Shown here: positions 1-10,132 of the stretch, piece after piece
Position numbering within the stretch: position 1 is the stretch's first letter
Layout of the letters: every line of letters begins with the position of its first letter
NCBI GenBank assembly: GCA_028706295.1
Contig: JAQWBQ010000008.1
Span: forward strand, 34,215-98,214
Reading direction: 5' to 3'
Origin: Bacteroidales bacterium
GTDB taxonomy: Bacteria; Bacteroidota; Bacteroidia; Bacteroidales; FEN-979
DNA: 64,000 bases
Made by a program: the position numbers and the translations under genes
Notes under the pieces: model-generated
Told to the model about the DNA's origin: nothing
Seen by the model: only the letters and a program-made list of their open reading frames with translations
The model's database searches: none

Positions 1-1289
1 GAATACTGGATCCGGCCGTCGCCTCACCGGGGGCTTGGATCTTCAATTGGATCAAGTACGAAAATGGCAAACCTGCATTCACAACGCTGGATGATTCCAC
101 GCTAATTATTAAACTGAACAGGCCATTCCCGCCATTTCTCAGTTTGCTTACCATGCAATATTGTTCTGTCGTTCCAAAGGAAGCATTGGATTTTTATAAA
201 TCTGATTTTCGACGTCATCCGGTTGGAACGGGACCATTTCAGTTTAAAATGTGGCAGGAAGGAGTGAAGCTGGTCCTGTTAAAAAACCAGCGATATTTTG
301 AAACCCGGGAAGGTAAACACCTTCCATATTTAGACGCGGTTTCTATTACATTCGTTGCAGATAAACAATCAGCTTTTCTTGAATTCATCAAAGGCAACAC
401 CGATTTTCTATCCGGTCTTGACCCGGCCTATAAGGACGAACTCCTGACCCCCGATGGGACTTTACAGAAGAAATATTCCGGGAAGTTGCACCTGATCACC
501 CAAAACTATCTGAATACGGAGTACCTTGGGTTTGTCCTAAACCAGGGAGGCCCTGCTGCTCAAAAAAAACTAGTGCGGAACCGTTCTGTCAGGAAAGCAA
601 TTAATATTGCATTTGACCGGGGAAAAATGATACAGTACCTGCGTAACAATATCGGCACTCCCGGTCTTCAGGGGATTACCCCTAAAGGATTACCGTCATT
701 TGATTCGACAGCAATATTCAATGCCTATGATCCTGATCGTGCTAAAATACTGTTGGCAGAAGCTGGATACCCCGACGGGAAAGGTCTCGATCCTATTGTT
801 CTCACTTCGACCGCAGATTATCTTGACATTTGTAAATATATCCAGCATCAGGTTCAAAAAATCGGGATCAATCTGAGAATCGAAATAAGTCCGCCTGCCG
901 CAGTAAAAGAGATGAAAGCAATGGCGAATCTGACTTTTTTCAGGGCTTCGTGGATTGCTGATTATCCCGACGCCGAAAACTACCTTTCCATGTTTTACAG
1001 CCGGAATTTCTGCCCTAAAGGTCCGAATTACACACACTTCTCAAATCCTGAGTTCGACCAGCTCTATGAACAATCCTTATCAACCTTAAACGATTCCATT
1101 AGATTTTCACTTTACAGAAAAATGGACCGGATTATCATGGAGGAAGTGCCTGTTGTCATCCTGTATTATGACCAGGTTCTCAGATTTACCCAATTGGATA
1201 TCGAGGGTCTCGGAATCAACCCGATGAACCTGCTTACCCTGAAGTATGTCACAAAGAACCACTTAAACCATCATAGGCAAGAGAAATGA
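1..1289 (+). CDS. ABC transporter substrate-binding protein, peptide/oligopeptide type (SBP_bac_5), 5' truncated by window edge
   Basis: The frame is open from base 3 (ILDPAVASPGAWIFNWIKYENGK...) through ORF 144..1289. Typical SBP_bac_5 text: 'RHPVGTGPFQFKMWQEGVKLVLLKNQRYF', 'AINIAFDRGKMIQYLRNNIGTP', 'ANLTFFRASWIADYPDAENYLSMFYSRN'. Confidence 0.9.
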   Translation, partial: ILDPAVASPGAWIFNWIKYENGKPAFTTLDDSTLIIKLNRPFPPFLSLLTMQYCSVVPKEALDFYKSDFRRHPVGTGPFQFKMWQEGVKLVLLKNQRYFETREGKHLPYLDAVSITFVADKQSAFLEFIKGNTDFLSGLDPAYKDELLTPDGTLQKKYSGKLHLITQNYLNTEYLGFVLNQGGPAAQKKLVRNRSVRKAINIAFDRGKMIQYLRNNIGTPGLQGITPKGLPSFDSTAIFNAYDPDRAKILLAEAGYPDGKGLDPIVLTSTADYLDICKYIQHQVQKIGINLRIEISPPAAVKEMKAMANLTFFRASWIADYPDAENYLSMFYSRNFCPKGPNYTHFSNPEFDQLYEQSLSTLNDSIRFSLYRKMDRIIMEEVPVVILYYDQVLRFTQLDIEGLGINPMNLLTLKYVTKNHLNHHRQEK

Positions 1290-2016
1290 ATTGGGGTAAT
1301 TGGCCTCCAACCTCCTGATGCAAACCCATCTGGTGGCTGATGTGGGTGATAAATCCCTGCCGTGGCCGTAATTCTGTCAGTAATGCTATTGCCTCCTCGA
1401 GGTTAAAATGTGAATAGTGTTTTTTTTCACGTAAAGCATTGACAATAACTACTTCAGATCCCCGTATCTTTTTTTTCTCCGGTTCCTCTATTTTGACGGC
1501 ATCCGTTATATAGGTTAATTCCTTAATCCGATAACCGAAAACAAAATTTGAGGTTCCGTAATGCAGGGCTTTGATTGGTATTATTTGTAAATCGCCGATA
1601 TGGAATGGTTTGTTATTTATCTTGCGCAAATTTATCTCCGGAACCCCTGGATACGGCTCCTTGTGAAATGCATAGGAGAATTCACGCCTGATCGATCGCT
1701 GTACCCCGGGTGTCGAATAAACATCTGTCGGCCGGCCGTTGAAATAATTAAATGCCCTTACATCATCAAGCCCTCCCAAATGATCTTTATGATCATGGGT
1801 GATCAGGATGGCATCAATGGTACTTACCCTTTCACGTAACATCTGTTGCCTGAAGTCGGGACCACAATCTATAACGATCCGGAGACCGTCTGTCTCTACC
1901 ATAAACGATGAACGAAGCCGCTTGTCACAGGGATCTTCTGAACAACAAACGCTGCAATTACAAGCTATAACAGGTACCCCCTGTGAAGTGCCTGTGCCAA
2001 GAAAAGTGAATTTCAT
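1249..2016 (-). CDS. MBL-fold metallo-hydrolase (PhnP-like)
   Basis: MKFTFLGTGTSQGVPVIACNCSVC..., metal-binding THDHKDHLGGLD. Start moved to the internal ATG at 2016. Convergent overlap with the upstream SBP gene. Confidence 0.85.
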   Translation of the reverse strand: MKFTFLGTGTSQGVPVIACNCSVCCSEDPCDKRLRSSFMVETDGLRIVIDCGPDFRQQMLRERVSTIDAILITHDHKDHLGGLDDVRAFNYFNGRPTDVYSTPGVQRSIRREFSYAFHKEPYPGVPEINLRKINNKPFHIGDLQIIPIKALHYGTSNFVFGYRIKELTYITDAVKIEEPEKKKIRGSEVVIVNALREKKHYSHFNLEEAIALLTELRPRQGFITHISHQMGLHQEVGGQLPQFISLAYDGLSGSL

Positions 2017-2106
2017 TAAGGTTCTTTTCCGGCAAATATAGTGTCTTTGCTCTATCAGACCATACTTTTTCATGTGACTGGTCGTTAGGTGTAGGATCAT
2101 GAATGG

Positions 2107-2136
2107 TTGAATATTGATTAGATTCTCCTACCTTTG
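2107..2136 (+). promoter_or_regulatory. Bacteroidota sigma-ABfr-type promoter upstream of the DUF6913 gene
   Basis: TTG (2107-2109), 19-nt spacer, TACCTTTG (2129-2136), matching TTTG-N19-TAnnTTTG. Confidence 0.6.
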
Positions 2137-2161
2137 CACAACCTGAAAATATCAGAGAAAA

Positions 2162-2719
2162 ATGTTTCGGAAAATCAGAATCAGGATTGGTAAATATTAC
2201 TTCAGAAAAGAACAGGAACATCGCCAGCGAAATTGTAAGCTGATGAATCTTGGGGAAGCCAAAAGAATTGGGATTCTATATACACTGGATGATGTCCCCG
2301 ATTATGAAAGGGTGTCGGATTTTGTTACCCGCCTTCAGGGAGACCATAAAGAAGTTAAAGCCCTTGGATTTGTCAAGAATAAAAACCTGGTTCAACGATT
2401 CCTCCCAAAGCTTTCTTACGATTTCTTTAGCCGCAGGGACTTGACCTGGTTCTATAAACCCATTCACAGCCAGGTTCGCGATTTCATTGAAAAGGAATTT
2501 GATTTGCTTATTGACCTGAGTATTGGCGATAATTTTCCCCTGAAATACATTTCGGGACTTTCAAATGCCTTGCTTAAAGTGGGATGCTTCTCATCTGAGA
2601 ACACCAGCTATTACGACCTGATGATCGATCCGAAACCCACAATGTCATCCGATGAATACCTTGGACAAATCCAGCATTATCTCACCATAATCAATTCCCA
2701 TGCGAAAAGGATTCAATAA
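2162..2719 (+). CDS. DUF6913 family protein
   Basis: 185 aa ORF directly upstream of dapA with a 20-bp overlap; typical Bacteroidota DUF6913-like sequence (RIGILYTLDDVPDYERVSDFVTRLQ...). Confidence 0.65.
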   Translation: MFRKIRIRIGKYYFRKEQEHRQRNCKLMNLGEAKRIGILYTLDDVPDYERVSDFVTRLQGDHKEVKALGFVKNKNLVQRFLPKLSYDFFSRRDLTWFYKPIHSQVRDFIEKEFDLLIDLSIGDNFPLKYISGLSNALLKVGCFSSENTSYYDLMIDPKPTMSSDEYLGQIQHYLTIINSHAKRIQ

Positions 2720-3599
2720 ATTCAAAGGTACAGGGGTGGCTATCGTCACACCATTTAAAAAGTCAGGAGCCATCGACTTCCAGTCATATGAAAAGATTCT
2801 AAACCATGTCATCCAAGGAGGGGTTGATTTTATCGTAGTTTTAGGTACCACAGGTGAAGCCCCTACCATTTCGAAGCAGGAAAAGAAGGCGTTGATTGAG
2901 TTTTCGGTTGAAAAAATTGAGAAAAGGGTTCCGGTCCTTGTCGGAATCGGTGGAAACAGTACTTCTGATACTATTTTGACAATCCACGGTTCTCCATTTA
3001 AAGGTGTTGATGGAATACTTTCTGTATGTCCCTATTATAATAAACCACAACAGGAAGGACTTTACCAACACTTTAAAACAATCGCAGAAGCAAGTCCCGT
3101 TCCGGTTATTCTATACACCGTGCCTGGAAGGACAGGCAGCAATCTTAACGCTAATACAACCCTGAGATTGGCAAACGATTTTGAAAATATTATCGGAATT
3201 AAAGAAGCCTCCGCCAATTTTGATCAGATCTTTCAGGTCTTAAAAAACCGGCCAAAGGATTTTTTGGTCCTATCAGGTGATGATGCATTGACATTGCCAC
3301 TTGTTGCCAGCGGCGCTGATGGCGTGATCTCCGTAACTGCCAATGCATTCCCGCATGAGGTTTCACAAATGGTCAGATATGGTTTGGCTGGTCAGATGAA
3401 AGCAGCCCGGTCGATTCATTATCAACTACTCGACTTCACAAACACGTTGTTTGCCGATGGAAGCCCGGCAGGGATAAAAGCTGCGCTTGAAATCAAAAAA
3501 TTATGCCAGAATAACTTGCGCTTGCCTTTGGTGAACGCAAATCATGAAGTTTATAAAAAAATCCGTTCACTTCTCCAAAAACTTGAACAATCCAACTAA
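2700..3599 (+). CDS. dapA: 4-hydroxy-tetrahydrodipicolinate synthase
   Basis: GTGVAIVTPFKKSGAIDFQSYEKILNHVIQGGVDFIVVLGTTGEAPTIS, YNKPQQEGLYQHFKTIAEASPVPVILYTVPGRTG, GIKEASANFDQ. Confidence 0.95.
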   Translation: MRKGFNKFKGTGVAIVTPFKKSGAIDFQSYEKILNHVIQGGVDFIVVLGTTGEAPTISKQEKKALIEFSVEKIEKRVPVLVGIGGNSTSDTILTIHGSPFKGVDGILSVCPYYNKPQQEGLYQHFKTIAEASPVPVILYTVPGRTGSNLNANTTLRLANDFENIIGIKEASANFDQIFQVLKNRPKDFLVLSGDDALTLPLVASGADGVISVTANAFPHEVSQMVRYGLAGQMKAARSIHYQLLDFTNTLFADGSPAGIKAALEIKKLCQNNLRLPLVNANHEVYKKIRSLLQKLEQSN

Positions 3600-3622
3600 C
3601 CGACCCGAACAACCTACTTTCT

Positions 3623-5374
3623 ATGAAAATGAATTGTCAACCAAATCTTCTTGTTATCACGTCCCTATTCCTTATTCTGTGCATGAATCCTTCTGGCGGA
3701 TTTTCACAATTCCTTGATCCGGTTAACACGGATAGTGTTCTAAATGAAAGGGGAGAGGTTTATTTCACATTTGAGATTAAAGACCGGGAAGAAATCGGAT
3801 TTCTTACGAAAATTATTTCATTGGATCATGTAAATAATGCAACCGTGTTTGCTTACGCCAATAAAGATGAGTTCGCTTCCTTTCTCAGGCTGAATATTCC
3901 ATACAGGATCCTGCCGGCACCGGGCCTTAGCCTGTCAAAAGAAGAACTGGATTACAGATCCACCGGGAAAATGGATAATGAAACGACCATCTGGAACTAC
4001 TACCCCAATTATAATGAGTACCTTACTTTGATGACGGGGTTCGCAACTGCCCATCCTGACCTCTGCCAACTTGACACCGTTGGCACGTCCGTTCAAAATC
4101 GCCTGATTCTTTGTTTAAAGATCAGCGACAATGTGGAACAGACCGAAGCAGAACCTCAATTTCTTTACACATCCTCCATCCATGGAGACGAACTTACCGG
4201 TTACGTACTGATGTTGCATTTCATCGACTATCTTCTTATCAATTATGGCACTGATCCTGCCATTACAGAATTGGTAAATAATACGGAGATATTTATCAAT
4301 CCGCTTGCGAACCCCGATGGCACTTTTAATGGTGGAAACAATTCCGTGTATGGCGCAATTCGTTTTAATGCAAATTACATCGATCTGAATAGGAATTTTC
4401 CCGATCCTAAAGTGGGCCAGCACCCCGACGGCAATGCATGGCAGAAGGAAACAGTAGCATGGATGGATTATGCATCTCAACATCATTTTTCACTCTCAGC
4501 AAATTTTCATGGCGGTGCCGAAGTCTTTAATTATCCATGGGACACCTGGTCAAAATTTACTGCTGATGATGACTGGTGGCAGTTTGTCGGAAGAGAATGG
4601 GCAGATACGGTACATCAATATGCCCCGGCCGGCTATTTTACCTATATGAACAACGGAATCTCCAACGGAAATGCTTGGTATGAGATCAATGGTGGACGAC
4701 AGGATTATATGAACTACTGGCATCATTGTCGTGAAGTCACAGTCGAAATTTCAGATATTAAATTATTGCCAACAAGTCAACTATTGAATCATTGGGAATA
4801 CAACTACCGGACATTTCTGAATTTTATGAGACAAGCACAGTATGGCATCAATGGTATAGTTTCCGATACCGTCACGGATGAACCGGTAGAAGCTAAAGTA
4901 CTGATACACAATCACGATAAGGATAATTCAGAAGTATACTCACATTTACCCACTGGGTTTTATTCTCGTCCTATCTTTGAGGGAACCTATAACCTGACAT
5001 TTTCAGCCCCGGGTTATTACACCAAAACTGTGACAAATGTGGAGGTAACCAACTGGGAAACAACACCTCTCGACGTCCAACTTCGTCCGCTTACTTTTGA
5101 TGCTCAGGATAAAACCACCCGGAAAACTATGATATTTCCCAATCCATCAGACGGGCATTTTAAATTGGTGTTCCCTGAACATCCGGTCAATCCATCCTGT
5201 GCGATTCAACTCCTGAACGAAATGGGTGTTGTAGTTTACTCCGACGACCTTTCCTGCGAAAAAGGCTGTACCCAAATCAGCATTTCACTGCCCTCATTGG
5301 CTCCGGGAGTCTATTTCCTGAAATTCAATACCGGTTACAGGATCTATTTTGATAAACTGATCCTGAGAAACTAG
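3623..5374 (+). CDS. M14 family zinc carboxypeptidase with C-terminal T9SS sorting domain
   Basis: Signal peptide; SIHGDELTGYVL (HxxE), NYIDLNRNFPDP; C-terminal IFPNPSDGHFKLVF...PGVYFLKF type A sorting domain. Confidence 0.88.
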   Translation: MKMNCQPNLLVITSLFLILCMNPSGGFSQFLDPVNTDSVLNERGEVYFTFEIKDREEIGFLTKIISLDHVNNATVFAYANKDEFASFLRLNIPYRILPAPGLSLSKEELDYRSTGKMDNETTIWNYYPNYNEYLTLMTGFATAHPDLCQLDTVGTSVQNRLILCLKISDNVEQTEAEPQFLYTSSIHGDELTGYVLMLHFIDYLLINYGTDPAITELVNNTEIFINPLANPDGTFNGGNNSVYGAIRFNANYIDLNRNFPDPKVGQHPDGNAWQKETVAWMDYASQHHFSLSANFHGGAEVFNYPWDTWSKFTADDDWWQFVGREWADTVHQYAPAGYFTYMNNGISNGNAWYEINGGRQDYMNYWHHCREVTVEISDIKLLPTSQLLNHWEYNYRTFLNFMRQAQYGINGIVSDTVTDEPVEAKVLIHNHDKDNSEVYSHLPTGFYSRPIFEGTYNLTFSAPGYYTKTVTNVEVTNWETTPLDVQLRPLTFDAQDKTTRKTMIFPNPSDGHFKLVFPEHPVNPSCAIQLLNEMGVVVYSDDLSCEKGCTQISISLPSLAPGVYFLKFNTGYRIYFDKLILRN

Positions 5375-6624
5375 AATTTTTCAGCAAATGCAGGGATTCC
5401 GCCGTTTGCATACCGGCCTTCATCCAGTTTTTTCCTGACTTCTGCAAATGAATTAATGGTATATGTCACGTCTTCCAAGGTGTGAGCTGCGGTAGGAATC
5501 AACCGTAACATGATCACATCTTTAGGAACAACCGGATAAATAACCACACTGCAGAAAATACCATAGTTCTCGCGAAGATCCGCAACGACCTGAGTGGCTT
5601 CAGGGATGCCACCTTTGAAAAAGACCGGGGTGACGGGTGATTGGGTCTTTCCGATATCAAATCCTTGTTCACGTAATCCTGCCTGCAATGCCTTGACGAT
5701 GGTCCATAACCTTTCCCTGAGTTCAGGCCGTGTTCTGATCAGATCCAAACGTTTTAGCGAACCCACGACCATGGGCATTGGTAATGATTTGGCAAAAATC
5801 TGTGATCGCATATTATACGCCAATGCCTTAATGATGCGCTTTTCGCTGGCAACAAAAGCACCGATACCGGCCATGGCTTTGGCGAAAGTTCCGAAATAAA
5901 CATCCACACCATCCATCACATTCTGTTCCTCACTGGTGCCTGCACCTGTACTTCCCATGGTTCCGAATCCATGAGCATCATCCACAAGTAAACGAAAACC
6001 GTATTTATCCTTAAATTGAAGAATCCCCTTAAGATTACCAAGATCCCCGGGCATGCCAAATACCCCTTCGGTAATGACCAGTATTCCGCCACCGGTTTCA
6101 TCGGCTACCTTCCGGGCATGCTTGATCTGCGCCTCAAACCGATCCAGATTGTTGTGGGGAAAAACAAACCTTTTGCCGATATGCAACCTCAGTCCGTCAA
6201 GAATACACGCATGCGACTCAGAATCGTACACAACAACATCATGACGGTCAAGCAGGGAATCAATTATAGAGACCATTCCCATGTAACCGAAATTTAATAA
6301 ATAAGCAGCCTCCTTCCTTTCAAAAGCAGCCAGTTCATGCTCTAATTGTTCATGATATTTTGTTTGCCCCGACATCATGCGTGCCCCCATGGGAGAAGCC
6401 AGCCCGAATTTTTCAGCAGCTTCCGAATCTGCCTTCCTTACTTCGGGATGATTGGCCAATCCCAGGTAATTATTAAGGCTCCACACAAGGACAGGCTTTC
6501 CCCTGAAAAACATCCGGTTAGAAATTTCCCCTTCAAGCTTGGGAAAATAGTAATATCCATGACCCTGATCGGCAAGCTGCCCCAGCGGCCCCATGTTGCT
6601 CTCAACTTTATTAAAAAGATCCAC
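5371..6624 (-). CDS. PLP-dependent alpha-oxoamine synthase family protein (KBL/BioF/serine palmitoyltransferase-like)
   Basis: SLNNYLGLANHPEVRKADSEAAEKFGLASPMGARMMSGQTKYHEQLE, LLVDDAHGFGTMG, FGTFAKAMAGIGAF (PLP lysine region). Confidence 0.85.
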   Translation of the reverse strand: MDLFNKVESNMGPLGQLADQGHGYYYFPKLEGEISNRMFFRGKPVLVWSLNNYLGLANHPEVRKADSEAAEKFGLASPMGARMMSGQTKYHEQLEHELAAFERKEAAYLLNFGYMGMVSIIDSLLDRHDVVVYDSESHACILDGLRLHIGKRFVFPHNNLDRFEAQIKHARKVADETGGGILVITEGVFGMPGDLGNLKGILQFKDKYGFRLLVDDAHGFGTMGSTGAGTSEEQNVMDGVDVYFGTFAKAMAGIGAFVASEKRIIKALAYNMRSQIFAKSLPMPMVVGSLKRLDLIRTRPELRERLWTIVKALQAGLREQGFDIGKTQSPVTPVFFKGGIPEATQVVADLRENYGIFCSVVIYPVVPKDVIMLRLIPTAAHTLEDVTYTINSFAEVRKKLDEGRYANGGIPAFAEKF

Positions 6625-6750
6625 GATACAATAAGTTTATAGGGTGTGATTATATAAAGATTCTGATTGCAAAATTACCAAAAAATAATACTATAAACCA
6701 TGGAAAACCGTTACTATCTGCGAACATTATGATTTTTCAATTAATCTTTG

Positions 6751-6758
6751 TACTTTTG
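6751..6758 (+). promoter_or_regulatory. -7 element TACTTTTG directly upstream of bamD
   Basis: Exact match to TAnnTTTG ending 5 nt before the bamD ATG. Confidence 0.45.
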
Positions 6759-6762
6759 CAAA

Positions 6763-7611
6763 ATGAAATATAAGGCCTTATCTGCACTGTGTATCTGCCT
6801 TTTACTGTTCGCTTCTTCATGTAAATTTCAAAAGGTACTGAAAAATGGCACAGCAGATGAAAAATACGAACAGGCGTTGAAGCTTTACGCAGAAAAAGAC
6901 TATTCCAGGGCACTTCAACTGTTCGATCAACTTATCGGAACTTTACGGGCAACTGAAAAAGCCCAGAAAATTGCCTATATGTATGCCTATAGTTATTATC
7001 ATCAAAAAGACTATACTCTGGCTTCTTATTATTTTAAAAGATATTCAAACAATTATCCCAACGCTCCCGAAACTGAAGAATGTTTGTTCATGAGTGCATA
7101 CTGTAATTTCCTCAATTCACCGGAGTACAGCCTGGATCAATCCATAACACAGGAAGCGATCAAAGATCTTCAGCTTTTCACCAATACCTATCCAAATAGT
7201 AAACGCGTGTCCGAATGTAATGACTTGATGGATCAGCTCAGGTTTAAACTGGAACTGAAGGACTATAAAATGGCTAAACTCTATTACCGGATGGATGATT
7301 ATGCCGCATCAATTCAGGCCTTCGGCAGCATCTTAAAGGAGTTTCCAGATACTCCGCACCGTGAAGAAATCCTCTTCCTCATCTTTAAGTCCTACTACAA
7401 ATACGCAAAAGAGAGTATCGACTCAAAGAAAAAAGACCGCCATTCAAAAGCACTTATCTCTTATAATGAATTTGTATCGCAATTCCCCGAAAGCGAGTTC
7501 TTAAAAGAGGCAACCGATCTAAAAGAACGCTCCAAAAAAGAATTGGATGCACTATACCTGAAAGACCAGAAATTATTGAATTCCGAAAAATTTAAAGAGT
7601 CAACCAAATAA
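6763..7611 (+). CDS. bamD: Outer membrane protein assembly factor BamD (lipoprotein, TPR)
   Basis: Lipobox-like LLLFASSC; KNGTADEKYEQALKLYAEKDYSRALQLFDQLIG..., YLFMSAYCNFLNSPEYSLDQ. Start corrected from TTG 6748 to ATG 6763. Confidence 0.88.
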   Translation: MKYKALSALCICLLLFASSCKFQKVLKNGTADEKYEQALKLYAEKDYSRALQLFDQLIGTLRATEKAQKIAYMYAYSYYHQKDYTLASYYFKRYSNNYPNAPETEECLFMSAYCNFLNSPEYSLDQSITQEAIKDLQLFTNTYPNSKRVSECNDLMDQLRFKLELKDYKMAKLYYRMDDYAASIQAFGSILKEFPDTPHREEILFLIFKSYYKYAKESIDSKKKDRHSKALISYNEFVSQFPESEFLKEATDLKERSKKELDALYLKDQKLLNSEKFKESTK

Positions 7612-7626
7612 TAAACCGAAGTAATT

Positions 7627-7962
7627 ATGGATTACAAAAGAGTGAAAACGGATATCAACGCAGTTACCAGAAACATTGAAGATTTTACTGAAGGCACCAA
7701 CAATATTTATGAAACTGTTGCTGTCATTTCAAAAAGAGCCAATCAGATTGGACTGGAAATCAAGGAAGAATTAAATCAAAAACTTTCTGAATTTGCAACC
7801 ACCTCCGATAATCTTGAAGAAGTTTTTGAGAACAGAGAGCAGATTGAGATCGCCAAGTTCTATGAACATCTTCCAAAACCTACACTGATTGCAATTCATG
7901 AATATCTGGGCAGTGATATATATTTCAGAAATCCTCACAAAGAAAGACCTGAAGATTTCTGA
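7627..7962 (+). CDS. rpoZ: DNA-directed RNA polymerase subunit omega (Bacteroidota type)
   Basis: MDYKRVKTDINAVTRNIEDFTEGTNNIYETVAVISKRANQIG..., in the conserved bamD-omega-coaBC order. Confidence 0.8.
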   Translation: MDYKRVKTDINAVTRNIEDFTEGTNNIYETVAVISKRANQIGLEIKEELNQKLSEFATTSDNLEEVFENREQIEIAKFYEHLPKPTLIAIHEYLGSDIYFRNPHKERPEDF

Positions 7963-7976
7963 AAAACATCCGGAAC

Positions 7977-9167
7977 ATGCTCAAAGGAAAAAAAATAGTT
8001 ATTGGTATAACGGGCAGCATTGCTGCTTATAAAATCCCATTCCTGATAAGATTACTCATCAGAAATGGAGCTGAAATTCAGGTGATCATGACACCTGCGG
8101 CAAAAGAATTTGTCACGCCACTGACACTTTCGACACTTTCTCAGCGTCCTGTTATTATCGATCCTTTCGTTACCGGTACCGGTGAATGGAACAACCATGT
8201 GGAACTTGGCCAATGGGCTGATTTAATGCTTTTTGCTCCCGTAACTGCAAACACACTAAGCAAGATGGCAAGAGGAAATGCCGACAACTTCCTCATTACG
8301 GCCTATCTGTCAGCAAAATGCCCGGTTTATATTGCCCCCGCCATGGACCTGGACATGTACGCTCATCCATCGACGCAACAAAATATCAGGATGTTGCGAT
8401 CATACGGAAATGCTGTTATTGAACCTCAGACCGGTGAGCTTGCAAGCGGACTGACGGGTCAGGGAAGGCTCGAAGAACCTGCTGTCATCTTTGATACTAT
8501 TGTCGGACATTTCAGAAAAACAACCCTCCTGAAAAATAAAAAGGTCATGATAACGGCTGGTCCGACTCATGAAAAAATTGATCCGGTAAGATATATCTCA
8601 AATTACTCTACAGGGCAAATGGGTTTCTGTCTGGCCGAGGAAGCAGCATTACGGGGGGCTAAAGTTACACTGATCTCGGGGCCGGTGAACCTTTCAATCT
8701 CCCATAACTCCATAACGCAAATACCCGTTGAATCAGCCACTGAAATGCATAAAGAGTGCCTTAAAGCCGCCCCGGATTCGGATATCCTGATTATGGCAGC
8801 GGCAGTGGCAGATTTTAAACCGCAACATGCAGCAATTCAGAAAATCAAGAAAGATGGTCACCCCCTGCCACTCAGTCTTGAACCAACAATCGACATTTTA
8901 AAGGATCTTGGCAACCTGAAGAAAAAAAATCAGATTCTTGTAGGTTTTGCACTTGAAACCAATCAGGAACTTGCCCACGCCAAGAAAAAGCTTAAAGAAA
9001 AAAAACTGGATCTAATCGTTTTAAATTCCTTACAGGACCCGGGTGCAGGATTCGGTCATCTTACAAATAAGGTGACGGTAATTGAAAAGAACGGGAAGGT
9101 GCACGACGGCGTACTGAAACTAAAAAGCGAAGTTGCGGCCGATATTTGGGATATTATTACTGCTTAG
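7977..9167 (+). CDS. coaBC: Bifunctional phosphopantothenoylcysteine decarboxylase/phosphopantothenate--cysteine ligase
   Basis: MLKGKKIVIGITGSIAAYKIPFLIRLLIRNGAEIQVIMT, TAGPTHEKIDPVRYISNYSTGQMG. Confidence 0.95.
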   Translation: MLKGKKIVIGITGSIAAYKIPFLIRLLIRNGAEIQVIMTPAAKEFVTPLTLSTLSQRPVIIDPFVTGTGEWNNHVELGQWADLMLFAPVTANTLSKMARGNADNFLITAYLSAKCPVYIAPAMDLDMYAHPSTQQNIRMLRSYGNAVIEPQTGELASGLTGQGRLEEPAVIFDTIVGHFRKTTLLKNKKVMITAGPTHEKIDPVRYISNYSTGQMGFCLAEEAALRGAKVTLISGPVNLSISHNSITQIPVESATEMHKECLKAAPDSDILIMAAAVADFKPQHAAIQKIKKDGHPLPLSLEPTIDILKDLGNLKKKNQILVGFALETNQELAHAKKKLKEKKLDLIVLNSLQDPGAGFGHLTNKVTVIEKNGKVHDGVLKLKSEVAADIWDIITA

Positions 9168-9180
9168 TAGTTCGACCCTT

Positions 9181-10095
9181 ATGATTAAATATACCTGTTA
9201 CGCTATCGTAACCCTGTTACTTGTCTTCTCAAAAACCCTGGTTGCCCAGGAACTAAACTGCATGGTTAATATCTCCACACAGAAAGTTGAAGGCACTGAC
9301 AAAAGAGTATTTGAGACGCTCCAAACTGCCATTTTCGAATTTATGAATAATCGGAAATGGACTAACTACAATATTAAGGTTGAAGAGCGGATCGAATGTT
9401 CGCTTCTACTGACCATTAATGACCGGCTGAGTGCGGATGAGTTCCGGGGAACACTCAATGTGGTTTTGCGCCGACCTGTACTGAATTCAGCCTATAATTC
9501 AGTGCTTATTAACTATATTGATAAAGCAATTCAATTCCGTTACGCTGAGTTTCAACCACTCGATTATTCCGACGGCACATTCTCCTCTAATCTGACCTCG
9601 ATTCTTGCTTATTATGCCTACACGATCCTTGGATTTTATTTTGACTCCTTCTCGCAAAATGGTGGAACCCCTTATTATGAAAAAGCTCAGGAGGTTGTTA
9701 ACGCGGCACAAAACACCTCAGAACCGGGATGGAAAGCTTTTGAAAGTGAGAAAAACCGATGGTGGATCGTTGGCAGCTATCTCAATCCCGCGAACTCAGG
9801 TTTAAGAAATTTTGCTTACAGATATCACCACATGGGATTGGACATGATGTATGATAAAGTTGACCAGGGGAGAGCAAGTGTCAGTGAAAGCATTGAAATC
9901 CTGCAGAAGGTTTATAACGAGAAACCAAATTTATACATACTCCAAATGATATTTGATGCTAAAAGGGATGAACTTGTAAATATTTTTGCGGATCAACGGG
10001 TTCCCCCGATGGAAAAATCAAATGTTGTGAACATTCTTAAAGATATTGACCCTTCAAACAGCTCAAAATACCAATCGATCCTTGACTCTAAATAG
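9181..10095 (+). CDS. DUF4835 family protein
   Basis: Start set to ATG 9181 (signal peptide MIKYTCYAIVTLLLVF). ELNCMVNISTQKVEGTDKRVFETLQTAIFEFMNNRKWTN, in the coaBC-DUF4835-recN order. Confidence 0.8.
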   Translation: MIKYTCYAIVTLLLVFSKTLVAQELNCMVNISTQKVEGTDKRVFETLQTAIFEFMNNRKWTNYNIKVEERIECSLLLTINDRLSADEFRGTLNVVLRRPVLNSAYNSVLINYIDKAIQFRYAEFQPLDYSDGTFSSNLTSILAYYAYTILGFYFDSFSQNGGTPYYEKAQEVVNAAQNTSEPGWKAFESEKNRWWIVGSYLNPANSGLRNFAYRYHHMGLDMMYDKVDQGRASVSESIEILQKVYNEKPNLYILQMIFDAKRDELVNIFADQRVPPMEKSNVVNILKDIDPSNSSKYQSILDSK

Positions 10096-10132
10096 CAACT
10101 GCCGGATACATTATCATTAACCAAGCCAGCCG

